Part shown: positions 1 to 8,242 of the stretch, piece after piece | Layout: each line of letters begins with the position of its first letter | Position numbering within the stretch: position 1 is the first letter of the stretch | DNA from: Ravibacter sp964562455 | GTDB taxonomy: Bacteria; Bacteroidota; Bacteroidia; Cytophagales; Spirosomataceae | Length of the DNA stretch: 64,000 bases | Assembly (NCBI GenBank): GCA_964562455.1 | Contig: CAZLTN010000011.1 | Span: forward strand, 30,585-94,584 | Direction of reading: 5' to 3' | Notes under the pieces: model-generated | The model's database searches: none | Seen by the model: the letters and a program-made list of their open reading frames with translations, nothing else | What the model was told of the DNA's origin: nothing | Program-made: the position numbers and the translations under genes

Positions 1-60
1 ATACCTAAATTCCTGAAAGCCAGGTAACCTCCGGAGTTTTCTATTCTCGGCCCATCAAAT

Positions 61-96
61 ATGAAACCGTGCGCTTCTAAAAGCACATGGTTTCAT
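61..96 (-). terminator. Hairpin downstream of the FAD-oxidoreductase remnant
   Basis: A near-perfect inverted repeat has about 16 paired positions, one mismatch and a 4-base loop. It lies just past the stop codon of the minus-strand gene remnant at 115-312. Its arm begins with an ACCGTGC-like core, as does the hairpin after the intact paralogue at 6376-6403. It therefore looks like the relic terminator of the lost gene. A clear U-tract is missing. Confidence 0.5.
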
Positions 97-114
97 ATTC
101 TAAAGCTTCTCAGA

Positions 115-312
115 CTACTTCGCCGCCACCTCCAAACGCTGCTTGTCAGCCTCCAGCCGGCGTCTCAGCTCGCTGTAGTCCGCATCCTGCAGTGCAATGC
201 CTTTGTCGATTGCGATAGATGCCGCGGTCGCTGCGCTCTGGCCCAGGATCATGAATACAATTGGTGCGACCAGTTGCCGTTGTCCCGATATGGTCCGTGC
301 TAAAAGGACCGT
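115..312 (-). pseudogene. Remnant of an FAD-dependent oxidoreductase, 3' part with two internal deletions
   Basis: The stretch is nearly identical to three separate, collinear parts of the intact gene at 6429-8087. About 140 bp match its last codons, including the stop position. About 25 bp match the region near 6880-6905, and about 25 bp match the region near 7078-7101. The intervening parts are deleted. The first junction falls at a shared ATAC, which suggests short-homology deletion. The reading frame breaks at the junctions, and the N-terminal FAD-binding half is absent. It cannot encode a working enzyme and is best read as a decayed eighth member of the oxidoreductase array to its right. 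Confidence 0.85.
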
Positions 313-346
313 ACCTTTTGAACACCCTCATCAGATTACTTTGCAT

Positions 347-3300
347 TTAGCGAGGCGCTTGCATCATTATCACCTTCCTGGTCACTATAGTCCCGTCAGC
401 GGATTCAAGCCGGAGCCAATATACGCCTGAAGTCGTCGGGGCGAGCTGCAGCGTACGTTGCGGTTGGGTGAAGCGTACGGTCTCGAGGAGGCGTCCTGTC
501 GCATCCAACAGCTCGTAGGCCAGCACTTTCACTCCCTGTATCTTCAGATGGCCGTCGACGGAAGGATTGGGATAAAGCGTTGCTTCCCGCCCTTCCTTCT
601 CCCATATCACCGATACCAACCGGGAGTACTCGTAGGAGCCGTCGAGGTCAAGCTGCCTGAGGCGGTAGTAAATGTGAGGATGAGCTGATGTGACGATTAG
701 CTGATTAGTTGATGTAATACTGTATCCCGGCAGCTGATCCATAAAAGTGTAGGCTTCAAGCATCCTGCTTTCGCCTTTGGCTTTAACTTCTCCGATCCTT
801 TCCCATATTTTAGCATCGGCGCTGCGCTCGATTTCGAAGTGGGAGGCATTTACTTCTTCGGCGGTTTTCCAGCTAAGCTGCACGCCGGCTTCCTGTTTCC
901 GGGCCGTAAACGACACCAGTGTAACCGGCAGGGCGCCTTCCGGCAGGAGTGCGATGCTTCCGCTGCTGAAGCTGTTGACCACAAACTCCACATAATGCAT
1001 ACCCTGGAAAACCCCGGGCCGGAAGCGGGTAAGCGATGCCTGGCCGGTAGTAATAGCATACTGGGCATACTGCCCCGCACCGGCATCGTACGGGTCGCTG
1101 CCATCAACCTTATAGACCCCGAGGGTATTGATGTTGATCCCGTCGCCAAGCTGGTTCAGGTCCTGCTGGTCGTAGAAGAACCGCACGGTACGGGTACCGG
1201 AGGGCGCTCCCCCTGCCGCTGTCCAGCTCCTGCGGATCACCTTCACCTGGTCATAATCCGTTCCGAAGGGCTCGGTCAGAGTCGTAATGTCATCATTGAG
1301 CCCGCCGGTCACGGTCAGAGCCGGGTCAGCGTTGTTCACCGCCAGGACCAGTTCGCCGGTTTCCTCTTCGTAATAGTATACCCAGTCGCCGGCATCGAGA
1401 ACATCAGGGGCGCTGTTGACACCGGTCTCGGTGGCCAGCACAAAACCCAGGTTTTCGTACGCACCCATATCAGGCTTTCCCTGCTGTATACGCGGGATGA
1501 GGGAGGGATCATTGAACACCAGGAGTAAATATCCCTTGATGGCGCTAAAGTCGACCTGGGGAAATCCGAAAACTGTTTGAACAGTGATCCCAAGGGCCGC
1601 GTTGACGGCGGGTGAAGCCAACTGTAGCCTCAGGCCGTCGTCGACGGTACCCCAGTCCCCGTCATCGCCGATAGGCGAGCTATCGTCCACAAACAGCGGG
1701 TCGGCATCGATATTGCCTTCCCCGGCAAAGCCCCCTTGTATGAGGTTGCGGGTTACCTGCACCGTGCCGGTACTCGTATTGACCAACCCGGGATTGCCCG
1801 CGTTGGCCCCTCCCGTATTGTTCCACAGGATATTGCCTTCCATCGTAAGGTTGCCGGTATCCCGGTTCAGTACCCCGCCTGTGGCATCGTCATGGCCGGT
1901 AGCCTGGTTGCCGAAAAAGGTGCACTGGCTTATCAGGGCCGTACTGTTGGTACTGTTAATGATCGCTCCGCCGTGCGGCTGGTCGGTGCCGGTCGATGTA
2001 TTCCCAATGAACAGGGAACTTGTCGCAGTGAGGGTATTGGAGTTCGTGCCGACACTGTATATTGCGCCGCCCCGCCTGGCCGTATTGCCGGTAAAAACAG
2101 ACCAATGCAGGCTCGCGGAGGTTGATTCGCCCGTATTTACAACCGCGCCTCCGGAGCCTTCCGCAGCCGTGTTGTCCTGGAAAATGCAGCCTATCGCCCG
2201 GACTGTGCAGTTGTCGGCGACCACAAGAGCCCCGCCATGGCTTCCGGTCCCTTCGACGGTGTTCCCGGTGAAAGTATTGTGGTATAGGTTGTGAGAGGGT
2301 GAGCCGCCGCCGCTGATACAAATGACTGCGCCTCCGGAACCGGATAAATCTCCGACGGATTTTGCCTTATTGCCGGTAAAGGTGCAGTCGGAAAGGCCGG
2401 TGATGGTCGTATAACTATTTGCATTGATTGCGCCCCCCTGCGCCGCTTCGTTCTGTGTGAAAGTACTGGTAGAGATGTTAAGGACGCTTCGGGTCGGAGA
2501 CGAGGGAGGGGAGAAGGTGAGAATTGCACCGCCAAGGCGGTTTAGCGCTTTGTTGCCTGCAAAAGAATCATCCTGAACACTCAAGCCGCAAGCGACGGCG
2601 TAGATAGCGCCGCCTCCGTGGGCTTCTTCCGTATTTCCTCCCGTAATAATATTCCCGGTGAAGGCAGATTTATTGACCCTGAGTTCGAAGTAACGGGCTG
2701 CAACCGCAGATGTGTATATCGCACCGCCGCCGTTTAAAGCCAGGTTTTCCGTAAAAATACAATTATTGACCGTCAGGAAGTTGACGCCGACAGTACCGGT
2801 AAGATAATTCGAGGAATTGAAGACATACAGCCCTCCCCCAAAGGTACGGTTGAAGTCATAAGATCCCACTTTAAGCGTTCCCGGGCCGTCCGCATTCCCG
2901 CCCCTGACGGTGAAGCCGTCGAACGTCACTCCTAAATATTGTGTTGGAAAGGACCCCACAGCTTGCGCCAGGTTATGGCCGGTGACCACATGATAGGTAT
3001 TGTCGTCGCGATTGTCAAAATCGGGTCCGTCGTTGCTCCCGAGGTCTCCGCTGAGGATGGTCGCCCCCTCGGAGTTGAACAATCTAGCTCCCAGCGTAGC
3101 CTCGGTACCGGCAAAGCCGCCATAGAGCGATACCCTTACCTTGAGCTCAAAAGCAAAGTCGCGCGGGTCGTCTGTCACAAGGCCGTAGGGAGGTTTCGAG
3201 GGTTTGTAAGTACCATAAGCCACGTAGATAACGTCTCCGCTGACAGCGTTTGTAAGGGCCGTATGCAAATCGGTGTAGGCATGTTGCCAGGTGGTGCCGT

Positions 3301-3457
3301 TGTTGTCACCGGTAGTAGCATCTGCTTTCACAAAAATGGTAGCCGCGCGTACCGAAAACGAAAACGCGCAGCACAGGGCCAGGAGTAGTCCCCACCGTAC
3401 CGAAGTGCAGCGGGACGCCTCGGGTAGGGAGATATTGGGGATAAAGTTTGTATTCAT
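347..3457 (-). CDS. Secreted right-handed beta-helix protein with T9SS C-terminal sorting domain
   Basis: A large extracellular protein of about 1036 residues. A signal peptide with hydrophobic core GLLLALCCAFSFS is followed by a long parallel beta-helix region rich in repeats of the TFTGN/GGAI type, as in polymorphic outer-membrane and choice-of-anchor Q proteins. Next comes a fibronectin-like stretch (LPVTLVSFTARK). The C-terminal part around LYPNPSVDG, ending KVIMM, matches a type A sorting domain of the type IX secretion system. The protein is thus probably exported and anchored on the cell surface or released. The start at 3457 (MNTNF) was chosen over a GTG at 3508 and an ATG at 3487 because it sits nearest the signal peptide. 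An unusual peptide near the C-terminus appears to come from an inserted intergenic-type repeat (671-722). No catalytic motif was recognised; it may bind or degrade a polysaccharide. Confidence 0.85.
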   Translation of the reverse strand: MNTNFIPNISLPEASRCTSVRWGLLLALCCAFSFSVRAATIFVKADATTGDNNGTTWQHAYTDLHTALTNAVSGDVIYVAYGTYKPSKPPYGLVTDDPRDFAFELKVRVSLYGGFAGTEATLGARLFNSEGATILSGDLGSNDGPDFDNRDDNTYHVVTGHNLAQAVGSFPTQYLGVTFDGFTVRGGNADGPGTLKVGSYDFNRTFGGGLYVFNSSNYLTGTVGVNFLTVNNCIFTENLALNGGGAIYTSAVAARYFELRVNKSAFTGNIITGGNTEEAHGGGAIYAVACGLSVQDDSFAGNKALNRLGGAILTFSPPSSPTRSVLNISTSTFTQNEAAQGGAINANSYTTITGLSDCTFTGNKAKSVGDLSGSGGAVICISGGGSPSHNLYHNTFTGNTVEGTGSHGGALVVADNCTVRAIGCIFQDNTAAEGSGGAVVNTGESTSASLHWSVFTGNTARRGGAIYSVGTNSNTLTATSSLFIGNTSTGTDQPHGGAIINSTNSTALISQCTFFGNQATGHDDATGGVLNRDTGNLTMEGNILWNNTGGANAGNPGLVNTSTGTVQVTRNLIQGGFAGEGNIDADPLFVDDSSPIGDDGDWGTVDDGLRLQLASPAVNAALGITVQTVFGFPQVDFSAIKGYLLLVFNDPSLIPRIQQGKPDMGAYENLGFVLATETGVNSAPDVLDAGDWVYYYEEETGELVLAVNNADPALTVTGGLNDDITTLTEPFGTDYDQVKVIRRSWTAAGGAPSGTRTVRFFYDQQDLNQLGDGININTLGVYKVDGSDPYDAGAGQYAQYAITTGQASLTRFRPGVFQGMHYVEFVVNSFSSGSIALLPEGALPVTLVSFTARKQEAGVQLSWKTAEEVNASHFEIERSADAKIWERIGEVKAKGESRMLEAYTFMDQLPGYSITSTNQLIVTSAHPHIYYRLRQLDLDGSYEYSRLVSVIWEKEGREATLYPNPSVDGHLKIQGVKVLAYELLDATGRLLETVRFTQPQRTLQLAPTTSGVYWLRLESADGTIVTRKVIMMQAPR
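671..722. repeat. Dispersed AT-rich repeat unit inside a coding region
   Basis: This segment reads like the short repeats of the ATGTGACGATTAG / GATTAGTTGATGT kind that also occur between genes here, at about 35830-35866 (ATGTGACAATTAG) and, as a simpler version, at 31391-31413. On the coding strand it adds the peptide SITSTNQLIVTSAHPH just before the IYYRLRQLDLDG motif. In related T9SS proteins that motif normally follows a short linker. The assignment rests on similarity seen by eye. Confidence 0.4.
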
Positions 3458-3620
3458 AGTCATCGAGAAATGAAAAGCATTGTTCATACTCAAAATTGCG
3501 GACTTCACTATCGGGGATCAATACCGGGATTGCAGGGTTTTTCGTGTCAAAAAATACCTGAATGGAGGTAGTGCATCTCCTGCACGGATTGCTTAAGTTT
3601 CTGTCTTGATCGCAACCCCT

Positions 3621-5674
3621 ATGGATTTTCCTCTGGTAATAACCCGGCATCTACCTAAAGCAATGATTTTTTATTGCCTGACGGCTTGCATAGCGCCTGC
3701 GGTGACGCGGGCGCAGGTATCCCGCACCGCTCTCGACAGCCTGCGCGAGGCGCTCCGCCGGGCGCCCGACGATACCACACGCGCCCGGGTCCTGTTTTCG
3801 TTGGGAGAGGAGTATTGGTTCAACCGGCAAATTCCCGAAGCCTTGCCTTTCCTGCAGCAATGCATCAGCTTGTCGGATAGCATCGGGTATTACGCCGATG
3901 CCTGCAACGCCAGGATCCTGGCTGCGCATATTTACATACGCATCGAACAACTGGACAAAGGCTTTTCCTTTCTGAACGATGCGATGAAATGCGCCGCCGC
4001 CCACGGGCAGCCTGATGAGATCGCCAAGGTATATGGAGCGTTGGGCATGCTGCACTTCCTGCTGGGCGACCATCCCAAGGCCATCTCTTATTCGCTGGAA
4101 GCAATAAAAGGCTATGAAGCCAGTGAAAGGCAGGAGATCAGGGACCTGGCCATATTCGAACTGATACAAACGGGCAAAGTAATGGAGGAACAACAGCAGC
4201 TCGGCAAAGCCCTCGGCTATTACCGGAAAGCGCTCGATAAAGCAGAAGACCGGGAAATTCGCTACCTTATCAATGTTCCCACGCTACATATTGCCCACCT
4301 CTACCGCAAGCAGCACGATTATGAAAACGCTATCCGGATGTACCATAAAACGCTGGAGCTGGACAAGATGGAAGGCATCACGGAAATGACCATTGAGAGC
4401 CTTTCGGGCATGGGGCTGATAGCCGTTCAAAAAAAGCAGTTTCCCCGCGCCATTTCCTTCTTCCGGTCGGCCAGAAACTATGCAATCAGTCGCAACATGC
4501 TCATTTCCGCCGACCAGTACACCTTCCGGCTTGGCAACGCCACCTGGAAGCCAACCAGGTCGATTCCGCAGCTCATTATTTCGTCGAAGCCCTCCAAAGG
4601 GCCTCTTTCCAGAACGACCTTGTCACCCGGGCAGATGCCGTAAAAGGCCTTGCACAGGTAGCCGCCCGGACGGGGGATTTCAGGAAAGCCTTCGAGTTAC
4701 AGCAAAAAGCAGCCTCGCTGACCGACTCAATCTATGGAAGGGAAAAAATCAGGACGGTAAACAACCTGGAGATCCTGCATGCGACCGCACAAAAGGAAAT
4801 GGAAATTGCAGGTTTGAGGGAAGCCAACCTGAACCAGCAGCGCCAGGTAGGACGGCAGCACCGGCTATTGCTTACTGCCGGCATTATTGCCCCGGCTTTC
4901 TGCCTGATCCTGTGGCTCCTGTACCGGTTTGCCCATCAGAAAAAAATCATTGCCGAAAAAGAGAAAACGATCGTAGAGGAACGGATAAAATTCCTGGAAG
5001 GACAACAGCAGTTACTTTCCCTCCAGGCCATGATCAACGGGCAGGAAATGGAGCGCAGCCGCATGGCGCGTGACCTGCACGACAGCCTGGGCGGGCTGTT
5101 TTCTACTCTGAAAATGTATCTCGGGAGTCTCAGGCACGAAATGGAACCACTACGTACCAATGAAACATTCACCAGGAGCTACGCGCTGGTCGATACGGCA
5201 GCGGAAGAGATACGGCGGATCGCCCACAACATGATACCGGAAGTGCTCATGAAGCTGGGGCTGATACAGGCAGTGCGGGACCTTTGCGCCGGCATCAGCG
5301 CAGGCGGATCGGTTCAGGTAAAGATGCAGGCTTACGGTATGGAACGTCCGGCCCTAAGCAAGAACACTGAAATTATGGTATATCGTATCGTCCAGGAGCT
5401 TTTAAGCAATATTATAAAGCATTCCCGGGCCAGCGAGGCCATTGTGCAGTTCAACCTGGAAGGCAGCCGGCTCATGATTACCGTCGAGGACTACGGCATC
5501 GGCTTCGATCCGGATATGGCAGCTCTTAAACGTAATGCGGGTCTGGACACCGTCAGAAGCAGGGTAAATTATCTCAGCGGCAGTATGACCGTAGAGTCAA
5601 CCCCCGACATTGGTACCACCGTCATGATCGACTTTGCCATTGGAAACCAGCAGAAAGCTTCTGTCATGCTATGA
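3621..5674 (+). pseudogene. TPR-containing sensor histidine kinase, frameshifted by one missing base
   Basis: The first part encodes a signal peptide and a run of tetratricopeptide repeats, ending in frame at LGNA (codon 4539-4541). The next residues, HLEANQVDSAAHYFVEAL, lie in the -1 frame, which stays open to 5674. One C lost from an original GCCCAC explains the shift. The second part continues the TPRs, then one membrane span (about 4862-4930), a coiled coil, a HisKA_3 dimerisation helix with the phosphorylated His in RMARDLHDSLGG, and a HATPase_c domain (N-box ELLSNIIKHS, G-box DYGIGFD). Repaired, it would be about 685 aa and of the usual LuxR-partner kinase type. Start 3621 is ATG; 3663 is an alternative. 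Either the gene is recently inactivated or the sequence has an error. The response regulator gene overlaps its stop codon. Confidence 0.85.
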
Positions 5675-6306
5675 TACGACTGATGATCATCGACGACCAT
5701 CCTCTTGTAGCGGGAGGGATAGCTATGATGCTGAAAGATGAGCCCGGCCTGCTGATCGCTGAAAATGTGACGACCGCCGCCCAGGCACTTTCTTACCTGT
5801 CCGAAAATACGCCAGACATTATCCTGCTCGACCTTAACCTGCCGGACATGGACGGTATGCAGCTATGCGGCGAGATACGTAAAACCAACAGCGTATCCAG
5901 GATCATCGCCCTTACCAGCACGAACGAAACTTCGATTATCGCTCAGTTTTTAAAGTACGGAGGAAATGGCTACTTGCTCAAAAACATGGAACGCGAGGAA
6001 CTGCTTTCTGCCGTAAGCCAGGTATTGAAGGGGAAGATATACCTTAGCAGGGCTGCCGGGGAAAAGCTCCTGGAGCAATTTACCGGCGTAGATGCGGCCA
6101 TCGGGGCGGTCCCCGTTCTGACGCGTCGTGAAAAAGAGGTACTAATGTTGCTGGACAAGGGCCTCACAGGTCCGCAGATTGCCGAAAACCTGTTTATCAG
6201 TCATTATACCGTCGAAACCCATCGCAAGAACCTGATGCAAAAGCTGAATGTCAACAATCTTCAGCAGCTCCTGAGGATATCAAGGGAGTACCGGCTGTTG
6301 GAGTAA
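5671..6306 (+). CDS. NarL/FixJ-family response regulator
   Basis: A 211-residue two-component transcription regulator. Residues 1-120 form a receiver domain with the acidic pair D8-D9, phosphoacceptor D54 (in LLDLNLPDMDG) and the switch Thr and Lys in ALTST and YLLKNM. Residues 145-205 form a LuxR-type helix-turn-helix (LTRREKEVL, ISHYTVETHRKNLMQKL). The ATG overlaps the stop of the preceding histidine kinase as ATGA, so the pair is translationally coupled, and the kinase is surely its partner. Because the kinase is frameshifted, the regulator may be orphaned or depend on re-initiation. It converges on the oxidoreductase gene at 6429. Targets cannot be deduced. Confidence 0.93.
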   Translation: MIRLMIIDDHPLVAGGIAMMLKDEPGLLIAENVTTAAQALSYLSENTPDIILLDLNLPDMDGMQLCGEIRKTNSVSRIIALTSTNETSIIAQFLKYGGNGYLLKNMEREELLSAVSQVLKGKIYLSRAAGEKLLEQFTGVDAAIGAVPVLTRREKEVLMLLDKGLTGPQIAENLFISHYTVETHRKNLMQKLNVNNLQQLLRISREYRLLE

Positions 6307-6375
6307 GGATTGTGAGAGGGAGACCGAGGGGGACGGGTCGGAGAGCCGCATCCGTACGCCACACGCTATGAAAAA

Positions 6376-6403
6376 ACCGTGCATCCCTCCCGGGATACAC
6401 GGT
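6376..6403 (-). terminator. Rho-independent terminator of the oxidoreductase gene, possibly bidirectional
   Basis: A 12-position stem (ACCGTG.ATCCC with one mismatch) and a short loop are flanked by six A's on the left, giving a U-run for minus-strand transcripts. T-rich sequence lies on the right (6411-6421). It sits between the convergent response regulator and FAD-oxidoreductase genes and probably ends both transcripts. Confidence 0.8.
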
Positions 6404-6428
6404 CTAAAACTTTTCTCTTTATTCCGGC

Positions 6429-8087
6429 TTACTTCGCCGCCACCTCCAGGCGCTGCTTGTCAGCCTCCAGGCGGCTTCTCAGCTCGCTGTAGTCCACATC
6501 CTGCAGTGCAATGCCTTTGTCGATTGCGATAGATGCCGCGGTCGCTGCGCTCTGGCCCAGGATCATGAATACCGGCTCCATCCGTATAGAACCGAAAGCG
6601 ATATGCGAGCTTGAAAGACAGATCGGAACCAGCAGGTTCTGAATTTCTTCTTTTTTCGGAATAAGCGCACCATAGGAAATCTTATACGGCTGCGGCACTT
6701 TTACACCTATGTCTCCTTCGTTCTGTACATACCCGTCGTCCTTGATATAACGTTGTATATTGTGCGAATCAAGTGTATAGGAACCCATGCCTACCGGATC
6801 TTTCACGTCCTTTGTGCCAAGCACTTCATGTTCGGTCATTACCGACGTGCCGATCATCCGGCGGGCCTCCCTGATATACAATTGGTGCGACCAGTTGCCG
6901 TTGTCGGTAAATTCATCCTTCGGCAGCCCCCATTTCCTGAACTCTTCCTGTACGTCTTTCGGGATGCGCGGATCGTTGGCGATGAAATACATCAGCCCCT
7001 TCTGATAACTTTCATGCTCTTTGATGATTTCCTTCCTGCGCTCATAGCTGGCGTTCGGATAGTCGTAGTTCATCCCGATATTGTCCGTGCTGAAAGGACC
7101 GTGGTTATTGGTATCGGTCTTTTTGTTTGGAATCACGTCAAATTTATGAAAGGTCTCCCTCCAGCCGCTGTTATATACCCTGACGAGCAGCTCATACTGC
7201 GTGGAATCGTAGTCCGCAGGCCTCGGGAAAGGAATATGGTTGTCCGGATGATTGCTCAGGCACATCCTGAAGCAGTAAGCCTGCACTTTGTCGTCGCCCT
7301 CGCCTTTTACGCCGGGATTTTCTGTTGAAATCCTTGGCAATACCCCGCTGGAAGGGTCGCCGGGGATTTTATAAGGGCTGATATCGGCGGCAAACCAGTG
7401 CTTGTGATGCAGCACGCCGACCTGGATACCATTCCATTCTTCGCCATACACGCTGTTGGCTTCACGCCCGACATGGTAGCTGACGCCGGCTGCCGCCATT
7501 AGATCGCCTTCATAGGTAGCATCTATAAATGCCTTTCCGCTGAAAGTCTTCCCGCTAAGCGTCGTGATGGAAACGATCCGCCCGTCTTTTACTTCTACTC
7601 CCGTTTCACGGTTCAGCCATTCGTCGCGGTATACCTTGATCCCGAGTTCCTTCACCCAGTCGTCGTACACCTTTTCAGCTACATGAGGCTCGAACGTCCA
7701 CATCGTCTGGTCGCTTTCGTTCATAGCCTTAGTCCCTTGTCCTTTATTGCCGAATTCATCCTTTTTCTGCCATTTCCACGTTTCGTCTTTCTGGTACTCC
7801 TTGTAAACCCGCTGGTAAAACTCGCGGGAAAGTCCGCCGATGGAGCCGGTATTGCCTGAATCGGTAAAGCCCAGACCGCCGGAGGTCAGCCCGCCAAGAT
7901 GGATGTCCGGCGATACCATTATGACCGACTTCTCCATTTTGGCCGCCTGGATTGCCGCTACTACAGCAGCAGAAGTACCACCGTAAACGATGATATCTGC
8001 GTCAGCTTCTCCTTCCGCCGACGGCTTTGGGGTACAGGAAAATACGGTGGTGGCAAAAAATGCCATCGTTAGGAATATTCTATACAT
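6429..8087 (-). CDS. Exported FAD-dependent oxidoreductase (FAD_oxidored family), array member 1
   Basis: A 552-residue lipoprotein-like enzyme. A lipobox-type signal (TTVFSC, Cys18) is followed by the dinucleotide-binding start DIIVYGGTSAAVVAA, the family motif HLGGLTSGGLG, the cofactor-contact motif DATYEGDLMAA, and a C-terminal IRMEPVFMILGQSAA segment. These are hallmarks of the PF12831-type flavoproteins often labelled xanthan-lyase-like. FAD binding is well supported; the substrate is unknown. It is the shortest of the seven array members, because it lacks the C-terminal beta-sandwich found in the next ones. The family is abundant in glycan-degrading Bacteroidota and Planctomycetota, where oxidation of sugars or sugar acids is suspected. 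It ends at a strong terminator; about 155 bp separate it from the next gene. Confidence 0.88.
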   Translation of the reverse strand: MYRIFLTMAFFATTVFSCTPKPSAEGEADADIIVYGGTSAAVVAAIQAAKMEKSVIMVSPDIHLGGLTSGGLGFTDSGNTGSIGGLSREFYQRVYKEYQKDETWKWQKKDEFGNKGQGTKAMNESDQTMWTFEPHVAEKVYDDWVKELGIKVYRDEWLNRETGVEVKDGRIVSITTLSGKTFSGKAFIDATYEGDLMAAAGVSYHVGREANSVYGEEWNGIQVGVLHHKHWFAADISPYKIPGDPSSGVLPRISTENPGVKGEGDDKVQAYCFRMCLSNHPDNHIPFPRPADYDSTQYELLVRVYNSGWRETFHKFDVIPNKKTDTNNHGPFSTDNIGMNYDYPNASYERRKEIIKEHESYQKGLMYFIANDPRIPKDVQEEFRKWGLPKDEFTDNGNWSHQLYIREARRMIGTSVMTEHEVLGTKDVKDPVGMGSYTLDSHNIQRYIKDDGYVQNEGDIGVKVPQPYKISYGALIPKKEEIQNLLVPICLSSSHIAFGSIRMEPVFMILGQSAATAASIAIDKGIALQDVDYSELRSRLEADKQRLEVAAK

Positions 8088-8242
8088 TGTTTTATATAAT
8101 TAGGTTGTTTTTTAAAGTGGTGATTCTTGATAATATATCAGAGGGTACTTCATAAAAACCCTTCAGGCCAGGCTTGCTGATTTTAGAACTCCGGAGTTTA
8201 CTTCCGTAAATGAGGAAGTTTAAAAATCAGCATAACGACGCA

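Noticed and set aside
839..1528. Plus-strand coding frame opposite the beta-helix gene
   Set aside because: It is antisense to a well-supported gene and shows no protein family features, as do the many other long opposite-strand frames in this GC-balanced DNA.
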